Shown here: in pieces, positions 25,987-34,631 of the stretch
How the letters are laid out: every line of letters starts with the position of its first letter
Numbering within the stretch: the first letter of the stretch is position 1
NCBI GenBank assembly: GCA_963664675.2
Contig: CAXXLB010000009.1
Coordinates: 124,001 to 188,000 of the forward strand
Origin: JASGMR01 sp963664675
Lineage (GTDB): Bacteria > Thermotogota > Thermotogae > Petrotogales > Kosmotogaceae
Reading direction: 5' to 3'
Length of the DNA: 64,000 nt
The notes under the pieces: model-generated
The model's database searches: none
What the model was told of the DNA's origin: nothing
What the model saw: only the letters and a program-made list of their open reading frames with translations
Translations under genes and position numbers: made by a program

Positions 25987-25998
25987 TTTTCAAAGACC
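25987..25998 (-). promoter_or_regulatory. boxA-like motif 4
   Basis: GGTCTTTGAAAA on the minus strand, between the Cro-like stop (26009) and the 75-aa gene start, so every early transcript from the Cro promoter would carry it. Confidence 0.45.
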
Positions 25999-26008
25999 AA
26001 AAAACTAC

Positions 26009-26269
26009 TTAAATAACTTTCTCCCTTGCTTCAAAATCTCTTTCATTCTTTACAATGTTCTTGGGGTAGGGAGATTTTCTGGAAAACTTCGGGAAAAGTT
26101 CTTCAACTGGTATGTTGAAAAAATGAGCAAGATTATCGGCTGTGTTGAAGTCCGGATTTCGGTACCCAGTTTCATAGTTACAGAGTGTCCCGATAGGTAT
26201 ATGCACTTTTTCCGATAATTCTTTTAATGTTAGTTTGCTCAGATTTCGATATTTCTTTAATTTACTCAT
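26009..26269 (-). CDS. Cro-like XRE-family regulator
   Basis: An 86-aa protein with an N-terminal XRE helix-turn-helix (KLTLKELSEKVHIPIGTLCN, residues about 12-31) and NTADNLAHFFNIPVEEL as the closing helices. It is transcribed away from the repressor and opens the early operon, the standard Cro position. It would bind the four operators in the shared intergenic region. Confidence 0.8.
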   Translation of the reverse strand: MSKLKKYRNLSKLTLKELSEKVHIPIGTLCNYETGYRNPDFNTADNLAHFFNIPVEELFPKFSRKSPYPKNIVKNERDFEAREKVI

Positions 26270-26292
26270 TTTGAATTTCTCCCTAAATATAT

Positions 26293-26389
26293 TCTCGTTT
26301 TGAGATATTTATATATTACTCTTATTGAGAATATTTTATATTAATCAAATATTACATTCTCGATAAGAGTATATTTACTCATTTCGAGA
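26293..26389. promoter_or_regulatory. Lysogeny control region with four operators
   Basis: Between the divergent Cro-like and repressor genes are four 13-bp imperfect palindromes sharing CTC-N5-GAG: TCTCGTTTTGAGA (26293), ACTCTTATTGAGA (26318), TCTCGATAAGAGT (26358) and ACTCATTTCGAGA (26377). Their centres are 25, 40 and 19 bp apart. They are the obvious binding sites for CI and Cro; both promoters must lie in this AT-rich stretch. Confidence 0.8.
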
Positions 26390-26422
26390 AATAAGTGATA
26401 ATATCTCATAAAGGTGATTTCT

Positions 26423-27053
26423 ATGGGGTTCGGAGACAGGCTAAAAAATATTAGAACAAGTAAAAATCTCACACTTAAAAAAAATGGGGGAGGATTTAGG
26501 TATCCCTCAAAGTACTCTTAGCAATTATGAAGCGGAATTTAGAAAACCTGATATTCATACCTTGAAAAAAATTGCCGAATACTTCGGTGTTTCAATTGAT
26601 TTCATATTAAATGTGGATTTGCATAATAACTTTTCAAAAGAAAATGTGGGCCCTCTTACTGTTGATTTGGATGAAGTTCCTATAATTGGGAAGGTTGCTG
26701 CTGGTCCAAATGGTGTAACCATAGAAGAACAAGAAGGAAGATTTTTTGTTCCTAAAAATTGGCATGTAGATTATGCTATGAGAATTAAGGGACATTCAAT
26801 GTATCCCAAATATAAAGATGGCGATATAGTGTTTATAAGAAAGCAGCCCGTGGCAAATAACGGACAGATTGCAGTAGTTAAAATAAACGGAAATGAATTA
26901 GTAGTTAAAAGATTTTTTAAAAGATACCACGAAATTGTTCTCGTTTCAGAAAACCCTGACTATGATCCAATCCATATCAAAGGCGAAGAATGGAATGAAG
27001 AATGTACCATAATAGGTATAGTCATAGGTAAGTGGGTTAGAGAAGATTCTTAA
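26423..27053 (+). CDS. CI-type repressor (XRE HTH + S24 peptidase domain), frame broken at A8
   Basis: ATG 26423 follows AAAGGTGAT. The first 20 codons encode the start of an XRE HTH, then the frame is lost in an A8 tract (26477-26484); with seven A the sequence reads on as LTLKKMGEDLGIPQSTLSNYE, a normal HTH, into the long frame that starts at ATG 26484. The C-terminal half is a LexA/CI peptidase: cleavage-like Ala-Gly in VAAGPNG, catalytic Ser in GHSMYPKYKDGD and Lys in VVKRFF. Repaired length is 209 aa. Either slippage makes full-length protein, or the repressor is inactive, or the sequence has an extra A. The downstream frame alone lacks the first HTH helix. Confidence 0.8.
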
Positions 27054-27121
27054 TTTTTTATTTTTTCTTATTTTATCTGAGTTAAAGTGTAAGGCTCTCT
27101 GCAAGTGAGGTAGTAATTTTA

Positions 27122-28417
27122 ATGAAAGCTGTAAGATTTCTGAAAATTTTATTTATTGCTGTTCTCGTTTTAGCAATTATAGTTTTTATTATGCCTATAT
27201 TGCCAGATGAAAATAATTTAAAAGAAGAAACCATCCTTTCTATTGGGAGTAATTTTCAGGAAGATACTGTTCTTTCTACTGAAAACACCTCCCAAAAAGA
27301 TGATAATTGCTCAAAAATTATGATAATGTTTGCAAAAATCAAAACTTTTCTTAAAATATTTTTTGATAATCAAAGTTTATATGCAATATTAGCAGCTTTA
27401 GGTGGAATAGGAGCAGCCTGGGGAGCTTTTTATGCTGTCAAAAAGACCTTGTATATGAGAGAAGAAGATAGAAAGGATTCTTTTTACAAAGAATTTAAAA
27501 CAGCTTTTGAAAGCAATAATAATCTAAATCACATTTATTATACTTTATATAACATAAAAGAGTTTAATGATGAAGACATTCAAGGCTATACTGATATTAT
27601 TACACGTGAACTATTAGCAGATTATAGTAAAAAGCTGGATTTTTTCATAGAAACTTCCTTTCTATATAATTACTATGAGATAGTGTATCTATTGTTAATT
27701 GAAATATATAAAATTATAAAAGATATTCAAAGAACTTCTAAAATTATTGAATCATTAGAGTTTAAATATGATGTCAAAAGATATATTAATGGTGAGTATG
27801 AGCTTGATACAAATCCTGATCCTCCAGTAAAAGTCCCAAAGATTGATGAAGATGATCCCTATTATAAAAAAATATTTGATTATAAAGTAATATTTGGTAC
27901 AAAGAAAAAATTGATAGATTCGTTAAATAGCAGATTGATTGATGTATTAGAAATTGAATATGAAATAAGAAAATTTCAAAATTTTGATAATGAAAAATTA
28001 TTTTTAACATTTAAAAATGAATCATTCACTAATAAAAATATCACTGATTTTAAAAATAAAATAATGTGGTTTTATTCTTTTTATAATAAATATCTTTCTC
28101 TTTATAAATACCCTTCTATTGAACGAGTGACTTTTGAAGAAGATAATACTTTTAGAATTTATTATAAGAAATTTCTATTCAGTTCCTTATCTAAAGATGA
28201 AAAAATAATTAAACAAGATTATGACAGATTAAAAGACCAAATGATTTTTTATTTTAATCCCAAAATTGATTCTAAATGTTCAAAAGAAGAAGAAAAAAAC
28301 ATAAATAAATCAATTTATGATGCACTTGAAGAATTATCAAAAATAATTGACGAAGCCTTAAAAGAAATAAATAAAGAAAATAATTTTGATATTGAAACAA
28401 AAGATTATGAAGAATAG
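27122..28417 (+). CDS. Two-TM protein of prophage cargo operon
   Basis: A 431-aa protein of very AT-rich codon use. Hydrophobic segments at about residues 5-27 and 84-106 are likely membrane spans; the part between them is short and polar, and the remaining 320 residues, charged and helical, should lie in the cytoplasm. The architecture (two N-terminal spans, large helical domain) recalls putative phage abortive-infection proteins, but I cannot claim that family. It lies 68 nt behind the repressor on the same strand and 66 nt before the GHKL ATPase gene, so the three cargo genes probably form one unit expressed in the lysogen. Confidence 0.7.
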   Translation: MKAVRFLKILFIAVLVLAIIVFIMPILPDENNLKEETILSIGSNFQEDTVLSTENTSQKDDNCSKIMIMFAKIKTFLKIFFDNQSLYAILAALGGIGAAWGAFYAVKKTLYMREEDRKDSFYKEFKTAFESNNNLNHIYYTLYNIKEFNDEDIQGYTDIITRELLADYSKKLDFFIETSFLYNYYEIVYLLLIEIYKIIKDIQRTSKIIESLEFKYDVKRYINGEYELDTNPDPPVKVPKIDEDDPYYKKIFDYKVIFGTKKKLIDSLNSRLIDVLEIEYEIRKFQNFDNEKLFLTFKNESFTNKNITDFKNKIMWFYSFYNKYLSLYKYPSIERVTFEEDNTFRIYYKKFLFSSLSKDEKIIKQDYDRLKDQMIFYFNPKIDSKCSKEEEKNINKSIYDALEELSKIIDEALKEINKENNFDIETKDYEE

Positions 28418-28483
28418 GGGATTTAGTGTTCGCTATAAATTGATATCAATAAATAATTAAAAATAAAATTCGGGTGGTGTTAA

Positions 28484-30523
28484 TTGGTGAAAAAAGAAGA
28501 TAAAATCGAAGGGAAATACAAAGTTAGTGGAAGTATTATAAAAGAGCTTTCAGAAAAGATTCCTAACGATTTGGTTGCGATTAATGAGCTTATAAAAAAT
28601 TCATACGATGCCGGCGCAAGAAAAGTTATTATAAAACTTGATGAAATAGAAAAAACATTATCAGTTATTGATGATGGAGATGGAATGGATAAAGATGATA
28701 TATTTGTGCTTTTACATATTGCCCAAAGCAATAAAAAATATGGCGAGATTAATAAATATGGAAGACGCAACCAGGGTTCAAAAGGACTTGGATTTTTATC
28801 GGTTTTTAAATTTGGTTCAAAAGTAAAATGGGAAACAAAAATGAAAGAAGATACTGGATATGAATTTGAAATAAATTATGGTGATTTGGTAACAAATGAC
28901 AACTTTGTAGACCAAATAGTGGAAATTTCAAAAAATAATAGCATCATTGAAGGTACAAAAATAATTATAAAGATAGATGATGATAAAGTAGATACTTTAT
29001 TTAACTTTTTCTCAGAAGAAATGAATTACAAAAAAATAATAAAATCGTTTAGTGATAATAATTTTGAAGTAGAATTAATTATTGGTAATAAAATTCATTC
29101 AACAAAAGATATAGAACCTGCGGAAAATAATAATAAAGAAAGTCAAATATGCAATGTAAAATATAACAATGGAAAAATGGAATATTACTATATTGATAAA
29201 AAAATTGTTTCAGAAGAATATCCAAATAAATTAAATATTGATAATATATCCTTGAATCTAATTTTATTCAAACTCAAAACTGGAGGCACACAAAAAATTG
29301 ATAAGTTCTATCATAAAGATAAGGGAAAATTGACACCATTAATTTATATTAATTCAAATCTTTTTAATAACTACAGCTTGTTTGACCCTGATATTACAAG
29401 AGGTAGAAAAACTTCCGAAGCAATCCCTCAGATTATAGGTGAAATAAAAATAGAAAGTGATAATAAACTTTTATTATTTAATTCCAATAGAACAGAATTT
29501 ATAGAAAATCCCTTCACTAATTCAATTAAAGATTTTTTGGAAAAGATAAATATAAAAATTCAAAAAGATGCAGCAACTTATTATTCAAAAAATCTGAAAA
29601 GCTTATTTTATAAATCTAAAAACACTAAAGAAAAAATTACAAAATCTAGTAATTTTAGTAAAGATGAGAATACTTCTTCAAATCTTAAAACTGTAAAATC
29701 TAATTATTCTCAAATGTCTTTTCTAAACAACGATAACAAGAGCATTAATCCTGCAGAACTAGTATTATCAAAAGAATATGAAAAATTAAAAATACCTTCA
29801 TCGCAGATAAATTTAAGAAATTATATAAATTCAGTAAAAGACAGTCATGGAAATTCGATCAACAAAAAATCAGTATACATAAAATGTAACGAAGAAAATC
29901 TAGTTAAAGGGGACATTTTACAAAGTATAGATGAAACTAAGATATTGGAAATTAAATTCAAATACAATGATAAAGACACAGGTCCATTAATTAAGTCATT
30001 AAAAATTGAATTTATTAGTGTGCCCGTACAAACAATTATAAACAAAGATTTTTTAATAAAAGACCTTGGTAAAGTTAATTATAAAATTAATTATGATAAC
30101 ACAATAAATAAATTAATTAAGCAAATTAATAGCCTAGAAGTAGATGCTTTTCCCGAAATGATAGCATGTTCTATGAGAGCTATTTTTGAAATAAGTGTGA
30201 AAGCAATTGAAGCCACAAAAAAATTTAGTTCTATTACTTTTAGTGGAGACTTAAAAGCAAACGTTGTTTCAATTATTAAAAAAATAGGAAATGATAACAG
30301 TAATTTAACAGAAATTGACTTAGTAACCGGATATGGATATAAACAACTAAAAAATGTTTTATCTGTAATTAAAGATTTTGAATCTGCAGTTACTTTATCT
30401 CATCTTGGTGTCCATCGCTCCACACAAAGTCTTCCAAAAAAAGATATTGAATTCATAGGAGATAAGATTTCTATTTTTATTATGATAGCTAATGAGATGA
30501 TAAATAATGCTAAAATTAAATAA
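28484..30523 (+). CDS. GHKL-family ATPase of prophage cargo operon
   Basis: A 679-aa protein starting at GTG. The N-terminal 200 residues are a GHKL (Hsp90/MutL/MORC-like) ATPase: N-box ELIKNSYDAG with E35 and N39, G1 box IDDGDGM (D64), and G2-like NQGSKGLGF (96-104) as lid. The middle is unrecognised. The last 110 residues contain EMIACSMRAIFEISVKAIEA and LSHLGVHRS, a helical pattern seen in HEPN-like or abortive-infection C-terminal domains; that likeness is only suggestive. GHKL ATPases next to DNA methylases are known from MORC/MutL-like restriction systems. Here it lies between a membrane protein and a methyltransferase. Confidence 0.8.
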   Translation: MVKKEDKIEGKYKVSGSIIKELSEKIPNDLVAINELIKNSYDAGARKVIIKLDEIEKTLSVIDDGDGMDKDDIFVLLHIAQSNKKYGEINKYGRRNQGSKGLGFLSVFKFGSKVKWETKMKEDTGYEFEINYGDLVTNDNFVDQIVEISKNNSIIEGTKIIIKIDDDKVDTLFNFFSEEMNYKKIIKSFSDNNFEVELIIGNKIHSTKDIEPAENNNKESQICNVKYNNGKMEYYYIDKKIVSEEYPNKLNIDNISLNLILFKLKTGGTQKIDKFYHKDKGKLTPLIYINSNLFNNYSLFDPDITRGRKTSEAIPQIIGEIKIESDNKLLLFNSNRTEFIENPFTNSIKDFLEKINIKIQKDAATYYSKNLKSLFYKSKNTKEKITKSSNFSKDENTSSNLKTVKSNYSQMSFLNNDNKSINPAELVLSKEYEKLKIPSSQINLRNYINSVKDSHGNSINKKSVYIKCNEENLVKGDILQSIDETKILEIKFKYNDKDTGPLIKSLKIEFISVPVQTIINKDFLIKDLGKVNYKINYDNTINKLIKQINSLEVDAFPEMIACSMRAIFEISVKAIEATKKFSSITFSGDLKANVVSIIKKIGNDNSNLTEIDLVTGYGYKQLKNVLSVIKDFESAVTLSHLGVHRSTQSLPKKDIEFIGDKISIFIMIANEMINNAKIK

Positions 30524-30552
30524 GGTTAATATATATTCATGAGGTGTGCTTA

Positions 30553-31773
30553 ATGTTAGGAAATTTTGATTATAGGGATTATAGAAAGCAAAATGACATT
30601 CATGGATCTGCTTTGTATCCTGCGGTAATGATAGCACCTGTTCAGGAAAAACTTTTATTATACATTATTAATAAAACTAAAATAAATTCTATTATCGATC
30701 CCTTTCATGGGTCGGGAACTTCTCTTTATGAAGCATTAAAAATTTCAAATGAAATTAAACTGGTTGGATGTGATATTAATCCATTGGCAAATCTTATTGC
30801 CAAGTCCAAACTAGAAGGCGTAAGCAAATCTATACATACCGATTTCAAAATGTTAAAAGAGAATATTTCCAATAATAATTCCGAAGAAATTCATAAATTT
30901 ATAAATTCTCAAAAATGGTTCAGAAAAGATATAGCTATTGATTTAACAAAAGTTCGCAATTCAATTTGTACTATAAAAAGCAAAAAAAACAGATTATTTT
31001 TTTGGACTATCATGAGTAACATTATCAGGAGGTATAGCAATACTAGAAGTTCAACTTATAAGCTGCATATCAAACCCAAAGATAAAATAAATTCCATGGA
31101 AAATAGGGTAATTGAAGATTATTTATATTCAGTTAAAAAAAATATTGATTTGTATAATAAACACAGTAAAAATTACAAATTATATAAAACCGATACCCTG
31201 GCAAAAATGAAAACATTCTCTTCAAATGAATTTGACCTTTTAATCTCTTCACCCCCTTATGGAGATAATCAAACAACAGTAACATATGGCCAATTTTCAA
31301 TATTAAGCTTGTTTTGGATAGATAAAAAAGATTTAGAACTTGAAGGGTGGGAACTCGAAAATTACTCTAAAATTGACTCCAATAGTATGGGCGGCAATAT
31401 GCACGATGTTTATATGAAAGAAAGCGATTTAAATTATATACTTCCTTATTTAAAAAAAATTTCCGACAATAAGCAAAAAAAAGTTATTTCATTCTTTAAA
31501 GATTATTTTGACTTTCTAAGCCAAGCATGTCGTATTACTTCCAAATATGTTGTACTTACTTTGGGAAATAGGACAGTAGATGGAATAAAAATTAATCTAA
31601 CTAACATAACAGAAAACTACCTTGAAAAACTCGGATTTATAAAAGAACAAGAATTGTCAAGAAAAATTTTATATAAAAGAACCCCGGTGAATACCTCAAA
31701 AGTAAATAACAAATCCGTACCATCGATGAATAAAGAATACATGATAATATACGTCAAAAATAATTGTGCTTGA
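30553..31773 (+). CDS. DNA methyltransferase (N4-cytosine/N6-adenine type) of prophage cargo operon
   Basis: A 406-aa protein from ATG 30553, behind GAGGTG. Motif I is IIDPFHGSGTSLYEA (DPFHGSGT at residues 49-56) with GCDINPLA as the acidic loop for SAM; motif IV is ISSPPYGDN with SPPY at 233-236. The order I, then about 175 residues that can hold target recognition, then IV resembles alpha-type amino-methyltransferases. No nuclease gene adjoins it, so it could protect DNA against an activity of the GHKL protein or mark the prophage itself. It is followed by a terminator. Confidence 0.85.
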   Translation: MLGNFDYRDYRKQNDIHGSALYPAVMIAPVQEKLLLYIINKTKINSIIDPFHGSGTSLYEALKISNEIKLVGCDINPLANLIAKSKLEGVSKSIHTDFKMLKENISNNNSEEIHKFINSQKWFRKDIAIDLTKVRNSICTIKSKKNRLFFWTIMSNIIRRYSNTRSSTYKLHIKPKDKINSMENRVIEDYLYSVKKNIDLYNKHSKNYKLYKTDTLAKMKTFSSNEFDLLISSPPYGDNQTTVTYGQFSILSLFWIDKKDLELEGWELENYSKIDSNSMGGNMHDVYMKESDLNYILPYLKKISDNKQKKVISFFKDYFDFLSQACRITSKYVVLTLGNRTVDGIKINLTNITENYLEKLGFIKEQELSRKILYKRTPVNTSKVNNKSVPSMNKEYMIIYVKNNCA

Positions 31774-31858
31774 TTTTATCAAAAATACCACATATTAATG
31801 TTTATAATACAAACATTTTTTTGTTTAAATAATGCTATAATAAATTACCACTTAATGT

Positions 31859-31890
31859 AGAGCTTGCGTTGCAGGCTCTGTTTTTATTTT
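31859..31890 (+). terminator. Intrinsic terminator of the cargo operon
   Basis: AGAGCTTGC and GCAGGCTCT form a 9-bp stem (one G-U) with a 3-nt loop, followed by GTTTTTATTTT. It ends transcription from the repressor/cargo operon before the recombinase. Confidence 0.8.
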
Positions 31891-31961
31891 CAGGGCCTGC
31901 TTGTATCAAACAATTCAAAAAGACTTACCATTAACAATACAGGAGGTTTAAAATATCAGTG

Positions 31962-32033
31962 ATGATACAAGCTTTTACATATTATGGGGTATTTTCAAAT
32001 AAACAGAACAAAAAGCCAGGGATAGAGATATGA
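31962..32033 (+). CDS. Possible leader peptide before the recombinase, 23 aa
   Basis: A short frame (ATG 31962; GTG 31959 and ATA 31953 lie in frame upstream) behind the strong site AGGAGG at 31941-31946. Its TGA overlaps the recombinase ATG (ATGA), while the recombinase has no strong ribosome site of its own. The layout suggests translational coupling. The spacing from AGGAGG to the ATA is 6 nt, and to ATG 15 nt, so the start is uncertain. Confidence 0.4.
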   Translation: MIQAFTYYGVFSNKQNKKPGIEI

Positions 32034-33502
32034 AAGAAGAACTTTTAAAAGTCCTGGATAATATCCGTGCCTGCGCTTATGCCAGGGTATCTACAAAACA
32101 TCAGTCCGATCTGTCACTGGATGCTCAGTTCACGGAGATCGAAAGAGAAGCAAATCGTTATGGAATGAAAATAATACAAAAGTATTCCGATAAAGAGAGT
32201 GGAAAAAATACAGGGAGAAAAAACTTCTTAAAGATGTTAGAAGATTGTCGTGAGGGACTCTATAACGTAATCTTTGTACACGACTTCCAGAGGTTTGGAA
32301 GAGGCGGCGCTTCCGACGAGGTCCTTATAGAAGAACTACAGAAAGAAGGGATTTTCACTATATCAGTAAATGGTGGAGTTAATCCAATGGATGATATAGC
32401 GGAAGTCCTTCGAGGAATGAATCTGATTCTTGGTGGCTGGGAAAGGAAAAAAATAGCGAGCAGGACCGCTCATAGAATGAGGTCATATGCCGAGAATGGC
32501 TTTTTTATGGGAGGATTACCTCCTTACGGATATAAAGTAATAGAGGTAAAGGATCCCTATGGTAAAAAGAGGAAAAAGCTGGAAATTGACGAGGAAAAAG
32601 CTCCGGTGGTGAAGGAGATTTTTGAAAGATTTTCAAAAGGTGACTCATATAACACAATAATAGAATCACTTAACACCAAGGGTGCGAAATCTCAACGTGG
32701 TAAAGAATTTTCAAAAACTTCGATTTTTGATATTTTGCACAACAAAAAATACTGCGGTATTCAGGTCTACGCCAAAGGCTCAAAACGTCAACACCACATA
32801 GTTCGAAAAGACGCCATAGAGGTGAAAGGGAGCTTACCGGCCATTATACCTGAAGAATTATATTTTAAATGTTCCGAGAGGTTTAGAACTATACCGCCAA
32901 GAAAAAACGAGTACTTATTGAGCGGTTTTATCTTTTGCGGAATATGTGGGCACAAGATGTCAGGTTCTGGGGGAAATCAAACAGTCACCTATCGCTGTCT
33001 TCGCCACAAACCTTCAAGGCAGATATCCAGGAAAAAAGTCGAAAACTATGTAATTGAATACTTAAAACACGAAATCATCGATAAATTCGAGCGCCAGGGA
33101 ATTGAGGAAGCCGTTAATGTAATGAATAAGTTTGCAAGAAAATTAGATAAAAACAAGGAAATGCGAAAAACAAAACTTGTGAAAAAATTAGATTCAGTCA
33201 TCGAAGAAGAAAACAACATCATAGCGGCTATAAAAAAGGGTATACCTCTGGATAGTCTTTTAGAAGAGTCGGCTAAAATAAGGGAAGAACGGGAAGATCT
33301 CAAAGAAAAAATTAAAAAAATTGATGAAGATAAACAGAATTATATAACTATTGAATCTTTACAAATTAAAATGACAGAATTGAAAAATGCCATAGAATCA
33401 CAGGAGTTCGAGGCATTAAAGGCTGCTATTAGATATTACATCAAGAAGGTCGTTATTTCCGATAATGGATATATACAGATAATACCAATCTCTAATAATT
33501 GA
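32030..33502 (+). CDS. Large serine recombinase (prophage integrase)
   Basis: A 490-aa protein. The N-terminal resolvase domain (residues about 13-150) has YARVST with nucleophile Ser21 and the arginines in VHDFQRFGRGG and ERKKIASRTAHRMR. The recombinase domain follows (GGLPPYGYKV onwards, KYCGIQVY), then a zinc ribbon (FCGICGHKM ... YRCLRH) and a coiled coil (about residues 370-440). This is the layout of phage serine integrases. It lies at the right end of the prophage and is followed by a terminator and the tRNA gene, so the right attachment site should be close, but it cannot be defined without the left end. Confidence 0.9.
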   Translation: MKEELLKVLDNIRACAYARVSTKHQSDLSLDAQFTEIEREANRYGMKIIQKYSDKESGKNTGRKNFLKMLEDCREGLYNVIFVHDFQRFGRGGASDEVLIEELQKEGIFTISVNGGVNPMDDIAEVLRGMNLILGGWERKKIASRTAHRMRSYAENGFFMGGLPPYGYKVIEVKDPYGKKRKKLEIDEEKAPVVKEIFERFSKGDSYNTIIESLNTKGAKSQRGKEFSKTSIFDILHNKKYCGIQVYAKGSKRQHHIVRKDAIEVKGSLPAIIPEELYFKCSERFRTIPPRKNEYLLSGFIFCGICGHKMSGSGGNQTVTYRCLRHKPSRQISRKKVENYVIEYLKHEIIDKFERQGIEEAVNVMNKFARKLDKNKEMRKTKLVKKLDSVIEEENNIIAAIKKGIPLDSLLEESAKIREEREDLKEKIKKIDEDKQNYITIESLQIKMTELKNAIESQEFEALKAAIRYYIKKVVISDNGYIQIIPISNN

Positions 33503-33517
33503 TATAAAAAACAAAGG

Positions 33518-33548
33518 AGGGTTAGATATTTTATTACCTTATCTAACC
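33518..33548 (+). terminator. Intrinsic terminator behind the recombinase
   Basis: GGGTTAGATA and TATCTAACCC form a perfect 10-bp inverted repeat with an 11-nt T-rich loop. It lies 16 nt behind the recombinase stop; the trailing T-run is weak (CCCTTAAAT), so the element could also be part of an attachment site. Confidence 0.6.
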
Positions 33549-33571
33549 CCCTTAAATAGATGGGTGAAATC

Positions 33572-33646
33572 TGGTAGCCCCACGGGGAATCGAACCCCGA
33601 CATCCGGACTGAGAATCCGGCAGACTAGCCTTTATCCTATGGGGCC
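33572..33646 (-). tRNA. tRNA-Glu (anticodon CUC)
   Basis: A 75-nt cloverleaf on the minus strand. The acceptor stem GGCCCCA/TGGGGCT (first pair G-U) is followed by discriminator A and an encoded CCA. The anticodon arm is CCGGA-TTCTCAG-TCCGG with anticodon CTC at positions 34-36, and the T arm is CGGGG-TTCGATT-CCCCG. It reads GAG codons. It is adjacent to the prophage integrase, but the gene is intact. Confidence 0.95.
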
Positions 33647-33769
33647 ATAGCAAGAAAGATTATATCAATAATGTCTGTTTTTGTAAATAGCCAAAATATT
33701 ACAAAAAAATTTAAAGTAAAAATCTAATAGATATAGTAAACTAGTAAAAGCTGGAAAAGGGGTGATATT

Positions 33770-34627
33770 TTGATTAAAAAGGGAAAACCTTCAAGAGCAT
33801 ATTTGCTTTTTTGGAAAAGAATATCAAAAATTTATAATAAAACGATGCAGGATTTTATAGATTTCAAATATGGTGAAGAATCGAACATCCCCGGTTTTTA
33901 TCTTAAGGATGAGAGTAATTTCGTTATCAATAAATTAATCGATGAGTTAATGGAATGGATAAATTTTGATGAATTGAGTAATAAGGATCTCATCGATTTT
34001 GAATTTTTGAGAAGTATGATTGAGGAGATCCTATACAGCATCGAGCAGAACGGTTCAATTCACAACAGACTGATAAACGATGCAAACGATCTTTATATAA
34101 GTATTAGAAAGAATTTTTCGGGCGAGAACATACTCGGTAACTATCTGTTCAACGCGTCCGATTTCGATGAAGCTTTCAATTTCTTTTATGATAAAATCCT
34201 GACCAATGCAAAAGTATCCGTTCCTGAAGATACAAAGGATGAAGTAACTGAGGATATCGGGGAAGAAAAGGCTGCAGAAAGTAACGAAGTTCAAAAAGAT
34301 GTGCAGATTGAAAAGTCAGATGATGAACCACCCACTCAGATCAATGAGCAAAAACCTGAAAAAACTGAGGAAGAAACTTCTGTTAACAGTGCAGGAGTAC
34401 ATCCGGAAGAATCGGATAAAATTCCCGTACAACAAAATGAAATTAAAGACAGTAATAAAAAAGGTGCAGAATTTGTTGAGGTTGAAGAAAAAAACGAGGA
34501 AAATCCCGAAGTTTTTAAAAACAAAGACGAAAAAAATATTTTGGATACGTTGCAGGAAAATATTTCAATTCTGAAAGATGAGATCGAAAGATTTATAAAA
34601 TATCACGATTATGGCGCTGTGGAATAG
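33770..34627 (+). CDS. Hypothetical acidic protein with coiled-coil end
   Basis: A 285-aa protein starting at TTG behind GGGGTGAT. Residues 1-145 are helical, with basic start and aromatic residues; residues about 150-250 are an acidic, Glu/Lys/Ser/Pro-rich, probably disordered linker; the last 25 residues form an amphipathic helix (LQENISILKDEIERFI). It resembles polyester-synthase-associated or phasin-type layouts only loosely, and I do not recognise a family. It converges with the CDF-like gene, 4 nt apart. Confidence 0.6.
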   Translation: MIKKGKPSRAYLLFWKRISKIYNKTMQDFIDFKYGEESNIPGFYLKDESNFVINKLIDELMEWINFDELSNKDLIDFEFLRSMIEEILYSIEQNGSIHNRLINDANDLYISIRKNFSGENILGNYLFNASDFDEAFNFFYDKILTNAKVSVPEDTKDEVTEDIGEEKAAESNEVQKDVQIEKSDDEPPTQINEQKPEKTEEETSVNSAGVHPEESDKIPVQQNEIKDSNKKGAEFVEVEEKNEENPEVFKNKDEKNILDTLQENISILKDEIERFIKYHDYGAVE

Positions 34628-34631
34628 TTAT

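Noticed and set aside
28480..28770. Minus-strand frame opposite the GHKL ATPase start
   Set aside because: It mirrors the strongly supported ATPase frame; hydrophobic runs come from the reverse of charged codons.
33572..33646. tRNA gene disrupted by prophage insertion
   Set aside because: All arms and the CCA end are intact in this copy.
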